A stretch of 64,000 bases of DNA from the NCBI GenBank assembly GCA_035499735.1, contig DATJYC010000051.1:124001-188000 (forward strand). The letters are read 5' to 3'. A model generated the notes under the pieces. It did no database searches. It saw only the letters and a program-made list of their open reading frames with translations, and was not told where the DNA came from. The position numbers and the translations under genes were made by a program. Shown here in pieces: positions 60,268-64,000 of this stretch. This DNA is from VBDM01 sp035499735 (lineage in GTDB: Bacteria > Pseudomonadota > Gammaproteobacteria > Burkholderiales > SG8-39). Position 1 is the first letter of the stretch. Every line of letters starts with the position of its first letter.

Positions 60268-61875
60268 ATGCCGGCCATCCGGAGCAAGCTGAACCCGGGC
60301 TCGTCGGACTTCCGGCGCAATGCGGCCGCGATGTCGGCGCTGGTCGCCGACCTTCGCGCCAAGGTCGAGCGCGCGGCGCTGGGCGGCGGGGAAGCGGCGC
60401 GCGCCAAGCACGCGGCGCGCGGGAAGCTCCTGCCGCGCGAGCGGCTGAGACTGCTCATCGATCCGGGCTCGCCGTTTCTCGAGCTCTCGCAGCTCGCCGC
60501 CTTCGGCATGTACGGCAACGAGGCGCCCGGGGCAGGGATCATCACCGGAGTCGGACGGGTTTCGGGCCGGGAATGCGTACTCGTGGTGAACGACGCCACC
60601 GTGAAGGGCGGAACCTACTTCCCGATCACGGTCAAGAAACACCTGCGCGCCCAGGAGATCGCCCTGCAGAATCGCCTGCCGTGCGTGTATCTGGTCGACT
60701 CGGGCGGGGCCTTCCTCCCCGAGCAGGACGACGTCTTTCCCGACCGCGAGCACTTCGGCCGCATCTTCTACAACCAGGCCACGATGTCGGCCGCAGGCAT
60801 CCCGCAGATCGCCGCGGTCATGGGCTCCTGCACGGCAGGCGGCGCCTACGTCCCGGCAATGTCCGACGAATGCATCATCGTCAAGGGACACGGCACGATC
60901 TTTCTGGGCGGCCCGCCGCTCGTCAAGGCAGCGACAGGCGAGGTCGTGACGCCCGAGGAGCTCGGCGGAGCCGAGGTGCACGCCCGGCAATCCGGCGTCG
61001 CCGACCATCTCGCCCAGAACGATACCCACGCGCTCGCGATTGTGCGGGCCATCGTCGGCCACCTGGGACGCGCGAGGCAGCCCGATCTGGACGCGCGCGA
61101 GCCGGCGGATCCCCTGTACCCCGCGGAGGAGCTGCACGGTGTCATCCCCGAGGACAAGCGCAAGCCCTACGACGTGCGCGAGGCGATTGCGCGCATCGTC
61201 GACGCGAGCGAACTGGACGAGTTCAAGCAGGAGTACGGCATGACGCTCGTAACCGGCTTCGCGCGCATCTGGGGCTACCCGGTCGGCATCGTCGCGAACA
61301 ATGGAATCCTGTTCTCGGAGTCCGCCCTGAAGGGGGCGCACTTCATCGAGCTCTGCGGCCAGCGGAAGATTCCCCTCGTTTTCCTGCAGAACATCACCGG
61401 CTTCATGGTCGGAAGGAAATACGAATCGGGCGGCATTGCGAAGGACGGGGCCAAGATGGTAACGGCGGTCGCCTGCAGCCGCGTTCCGAAGTTTACGGTG
61501 GTGATCGGCGGCTCCTTCGGCGCGGGCAACTACGGGATGTGCGGGCGCGCCTTCGGCCCCCGCTTCCTGTGGATGTGGCCCAATGCGCGCATCTCGGTCA
61601 TGGGCGGAGAACAGGCCGCCGCCGTACTCGCCACGGTCAAGCGCGACGGGATCGAAGCGAATGGAGAGAAATGGAGCGGAGAGGAGGAGCGCGAGTTCAA
61701 GCGACCCATCCTCGAGCAGTACGAGAGCCAGGGGCACCCGTACTACGCCAGCGCGCGTCTCTGGGACGACGGCGTCATCGCGCCCGAGGACACCCGGCGC
61801 GCCCTGGCTCTGGCGATCTCAGCCTCGCTCAACGCGCCGGTCGAGGAGACCCGCTTCGGCGTCTTCAGGATGTAG
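60268..61875 (+). CDS. liuB: methylcrotonyl-CoA carboxylase, carboxyltransferase (beta) subunit
   Basis: 535 residues, the normal length. Crotonase-like carboxyltransferase: AAFGMYGNEAPGAGIITGVG, VYLVDSGGAFLPEQDDVFPD, AVMGSCTAGGAYVPAMSDEC, GHGTIFLGGPPLVKAATGEV, IPLVFLQNITGFMVGRKYES and GNYGMCGRAFGPRFLWMWPN. It moves the carboxyl group from biotin to 3-methylcrotonyl-CoA. ATG at 60268 gives the usual N-terminus; longer frames are rejected. Works with the alpha subunit encoded at 62725. Confidence 0.96.
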   Translation: MPAIRSKLNPGSSDFRRNAAAMSALVADLRAKVERAALGGGEAARAKHAARGKLLPRERLRLLIDPGSPFLELSQLAAFGMYGNEAPGAGIITGVGRVSGRECVLVVNDATVKGGTYFPITVKKHLRAQEIALQNRLPCVYLVDSGGAFLPEQDDVFPDREHFGRIFYNQATMSAAGIPQIAAVMGSCTAGGAYVPAMSDECIIVKGHGTIFLGGPPLVKAATGEVVTPEELGGAEVHARQSGVADHLAQNDTHALAIVRAIVGHLGRARQPDLDAREPADPLYPAEELHGVIPEDKRKPYDVREAIARIVDASELDEFKQEYGMTLVTGFARIWGYPVGIVANNGILFSESALKGAHFIELCGQRKIPLVFLQNITGFMVGRKYESGGIAKDGAKMVTAVACSRVPKFTVVIGGSFGAGNYGMCGRAFGPRFLWMWPNARISVMGGEQAAAVLATVKRDGIEANGEKWSGEEEREFKRPILEQYESQGHPYYASARLWDDGVIAPEDTRRALALAISASLNAPVEETRFGVFRM

Positions 61876-61894
61876 GCCAGAGAAAAGGAACGGC

Positions 61895-62716
61895 ATGGCA
61901 TACGGAACCATCGAAGTCCACGCGGAGCACGGCGTCGCCGTGCTGTGGCTCAACCGGCCCGAGGTCCGCAACGCGTTCAACGAGACCATGATCGGCGAGC
62001 TGACGGCGGCGTTCACAGCGCTCGACGACGACCCGGCGGTGCGCGCGGTGGTGCTCGCCGGCCGCGGCAAGGTGTTCTGCGCCGGAGCGGACCTCAACTG
62101 GATGAAGCGCATGGGCGAGATGGACTTCGAGGAGAACCGCAAGGACGCGATGGCTTTCGGCGCGATGCTCTACCGCCTGCACACGATGAAAAAGCCGACG
62201 ATCGCGCGCGTGCACGGCGCAGCGTTCGCCGGCGGCATGGGCCTCATCGCAGCGTGCGACATGGCGGCGGCCTCGACGGATACCGAATTCGCCGTCTCCG
62301 AGGTCCGGCTGGGGCTCACCCCCGCGACCATCAGTCCGTATGTGATCGCCGCGATGGGCAGGCGCGCCGCAAGCCGGTATTTCCTGACCGCCGAGCGCTT
62401 CTCCGCGGCCGAGGCATACCGCATCGGCTTCATCCAGGAGATCGCCCAGCCCGAGAAGCTCGACGCGACCGTGAACGCGATCCTGGGGGAGATCATCCAG
62501 GGCGCGCCGGGCGCGCACACCGTGACCAAGGACCTGATACGCGCGGTCGCAGGGCGCCCGCTCGGCTCCGAATTGTTGGCCGACATGGCCGTGCGCATCG
62601 CCACGGCGCGCGCTTCCGCGGAGGGGAAGGAAGGCGTGCGCTCCTTCCTCGAGAAGCGCCAGCCCGCCTGGCTCAAGGCGGCGAAGCAGGCGGCGCGGCC
62701 GAAAAAGAAGAAGTAG
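61895..62716 (+). CDS. liuC: methylglutaconyl-CoA hydratase (enoyl-CoA hydratase family)
   Basis: 273 residues, crotonase fold. WLNRPEVRNAFNETMIGELT, VVLAGRGKVFCAGADLNWMK, ARVHGAAFAGGMGLIAACDM and AVSEVRLGLTPATISPYVIA are typical of liuC; the oxyanion-hole segments are intact. It hydrates 3-methylglutaconyl-CoA to HMG-CoA. ATG at 61895 is preceded by AAAAGGAAC. The gene lies between the two carboxylase subunits, the common liuBCD order. Confidence 0.94.
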   Translation: MAYGTIEVHAEHGVAVLWLNRPEVRNAFNETMIGELTAAFTALDDDPAVRAVVLAGRGKVFCAGADLNWMKRMGEMDFEENRKDAMAFGAMLYRLHTMKKPTIARVHGAAFAGGMGLIAACDMAAASTDTEFAVSEVRLGLTPATISPYVIAAMGRRAASRYFLTAERFSAAEAYRIGFIQEIAQPEKLDATVNAILGEIIQGAPGAHTVTKDLIRAVAGRPLGSELLADMAVRIATARASAEGKEGVRSFLEKRQPAWLKAAKQAARPKKKK

Positions 62717-62724
62717 GGCGCGCC

Positions 62725-64000
62725 TTGTTCGACAAGATCTTGATCGCCAACCGCGGCGAGATCGCCTGCCGCATAGCGCGCACCGCCAAGCGCATGGGGA
62801 TCGCGACGGTCGCGGTGTACTCGGATGCCGACGTCCATTCGCGCCACGTGGCGCTCGCCGACGAAGCGTTCCGCATCGGCCCGCCTTCAGCGTCGGACAG
62901 CTATCTGCGCGCCGACCGCATCGTCGAGGCGGCGAAGCACTCGGCGGCCCAGGCGATCCATCCCGGCTACGGATTCCTCGCGGAGAACGCCGCTTTCGCC
63001 GAGCGCTGCGCGGATTCCGGGGTAACGTTTATCGGCCCGCCGGCGGCGGCCATACGCGCGATGGGCGACAAGTCCGCGGCGAAGTCGGCGATGGAGAAGG
63101 CCGGCGTCCCCACCGTGCCCGGCTACCACGGCGACGATCAGGCGGAGGGCATCCTGCGCTCGGAAGCCGGGCGCATCGGCTATCCCGTGATGATCAAGGC
63201 GTCGGCTGGCGGCGGCGGCAAGGGCATGCGCGCGGTCGCCGTCCCCGGCGAATTCGCCGCCGCTCTTGCCGCCTGCCGGCGGGAGGCGAAAGCTGCGTTC
63301 GGCGACGACCGCGTCCTGCTCGAGAAATACCTCGAGCGGCCCCGGCACATCGAAGTACAGATATTCGCGGATCGCCACGGGGAGTGCATCCATCTGTTCG
63401 AACGCGACTGCTCGGTGCAGCGCCGCCACCAGAAGGTGATCGAGGAGGCACCCGCTCCCGGTGTGTCCGCGGAGCGCCGCCGGGAGATGGGCGGTGCGGC
63501 GGTCGCCGCGGCGCAGGCCGTCGACTATGTCGGGGCCGGGACGGTCGAGTTCATTGTCGACCGGGCCGGAAGGTTCTACTTCATGGAAATGAACACGCGG
63601 CTCCAGGTCGAGCACCCCGTGACGGAGATGATCACGGGGCTCGACCTGGTGGAATGGCAGCTTCGCGTTGCCTCGGGCGAGCCTTTGCCCGCGAAACAGG
63701 GCGACCTGCGCATCGACGGCCACGCGCTCGAGGCGCGCGTCTACGCCGAGGACCCGAGCCGGGATTTCCTGCCCGGCACGGGCAGGATCCGCCATCTATC
63801 CGCGCCGGCCGAGTCGCGCCAAGTGCGCGTCGATTCCGGCGTTCGCGCGGGCGACACGGTCACACCCTACTACGATTCGATGATCGCGAAGCTCATCGTC
63901 CACGATCGCGACCGCGCTCGGGCGGTCGAGCGGCTCGCCGCGGCCCTGGGCGAGTTCGAGGTGGCGGGTCTGGTCACCAACCTGGAGCTTCTGGGGCGCC
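62725..64000 (+). CDS. liuD: methylcrotonyl-CoA carboxylase, biotin carboxylase (alpha) subunit (partial)
   Basis: The frame starts with TTG at 62725 (FDKILIANRGEIACRIARTA), runs open for 425 codons and leaves the window, so the biotin-carrier end is missing. Biotin carboxylase blocks: PGYGFLAENAAFAERC, MGDKSAAKSAMEKAGVPTVP, MIKASAGGGGKGMRAV (ATP-grasp loop), LEKYLERPRHIEVQIFAD, ERDCSVQRRHQKVIEEAPAP and FYFMEMNTRLQVEHPVTEMI. TTG is taken as start because the preceding gene's stop and an arginine-free upstream leave no ATG in frame. It carboxylates biotin for the beta subunit. Confidence 0.95.
   Translation, partial: MFDKILIANRGEIACRIARTAKRMGIATVAVYSDADVHSRHVALADEAFRIGPPSASDSYLRADRIVEAAKHSAAQAIHPGYGFLAENAAFAERCADSGVTFIGPPAAAIRAMGDKSAAKSAMEKAGVPTVPGYHGDDQAEGILRSEAGRIGYPVMIKASAGGGGKGMRAVAVPGEFAAALAACRREAKAAFGDDRVLLEKYLERPRHIEVQIFADRHGECIHLFERDCSVQRRHQKVIEEAPAPGVSAERRREMGGAAVAAAQAVDYVGAGTVEFIVDRAGRFYFMEMNTRLQVEHPVTEMITGLDLVEWQLRVASGEPLPAKQGDLRIDGHALEARVYAEDPSRDFLPGTGRIRHLSAPAESRQVRVDSGVRAGDTVTPYYDSMIAKLIVHDRDRARAVERLAAALGEFEVAGLVTNLELLGR

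Noticed and set aside
60190..61737. 515-codon minus-strand open frame
   Set aside because: Antisense to the methylcrotonyl-CoA carboxylase beta gene; no recognisable domain.
1..64000. CRISPR array, integrase, transposase or prophage
   Set aside because: No regularly spaced direct repeats, no recombinase or transposase motifs and no phage structural genes were found on either strand.

Overview
The window is GC-rich, densely coded bacterial chromosome and most likely betaproteobacterial. The best evidence is a chromosomal core at about 43.5-53 kb: zapB-like gene, zapA, 6S RNA, EVE-domain gene, hemE, priA, ribosomal protein THX, argS, SPOR protein, dsbA. This order is familiar from Burkholderiales and their relatives. 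A class I PHA synthase and a liuR-controlled leucine-degradation operon agree with that. No species can be named from the sequence alone.

Layout. (1) 1-3.4 kb, + strand: rfbBACD, the complete dTDP-L-rhamnose pathway, each gene overlapping the next by 4 bases. (2) 13.5-3.4 kb, - strand: a tightly packed 10-gene run from manC through a Wzx-type flippase, an FkbM-like protein, four GT2 glycosyltransferases, a GDP-mannose 4,6-dehydratase, a sugar C-methyltransferase and a small methyltransferase. This looks like an O-antigen or exopolysaccharide repeat-unit operon. (3) 13.6-17.4 kb, + strand: a wbpV/wbpL/wbpM-like trio for making and attaching the first N-acetyl-6-deoxyhexosamine to undecaprenyl phosphate. 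(4) 17.4-25 kb: a patchy region with a GT9 enzyme, two methyltransferases of lower GC, GT2 and GT4 genes, four broken gene remnants at 21.6-24.0 kb, and a UDP-glucuronate decarboxylase. (5) 25-27.8 kb, + strand: an MBOAT O-acyltransferase with a membrane-anchored partner. (6) 43.1-27.7 kb, - strand: a cobalamin riboswitch and btuB, followed without a clear break by heptosyltransferases, btuF, a WaaG-like enzyme, msbA, more GT4/GT9 enzymes, asnB and an epimerase-GT4 fusion. This is an LPS-core block placed downstream of a B12 uptake gene. (7) 43.5-53.9 kb, + strand: the core block described above. (8) 53.9-56.7 kb, - strand: phaC and an MBL-fold hydrolase. (9) 56.8-64 kb, + strand: liuR, a LiuR-type palindrome, isovaleryl-CoA dehydrogenase, thiolase, a chromene-carboxylate isomerase-like protein, both methylcrotonyl-CoA carboxylase subunits and methylglutaconyl-CoA hydratase. 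The carboxylase alpha subunit runs off the end.

How it works together. The first 43 kb supplies activated sugars (dTDP-L-Rha, GDP-Man and its 4-keto-6-deoxy derivative, a UDP-N-acetyl-6-deoxyhexosamine, UDP-xylose), 14 recognisable intact glycosyltransferases, lipid-linked initiation, flipping (Wzx), lipid A-core export (MsbA) and decoration (C-methyl, O-acyl, possible amidation). No Wzy polymerase, WaaL ligase or UDP-glucose dehydrogenase is visible, so the system must be completed elsewhere. The points most worth a second look are the remnant cluster at 21.6-24 kb, the B12 riboswitch heading an LPS-core gene run, the epimerase-GT4 fusion, the Gmd plus C-methyltransferase pair, the DnaA-box-like cluster upstream of priA, and the apparently leaderless zapB-like gene. 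I saw no tRNA, rRNA, IS element, transposase or CRISPR array.
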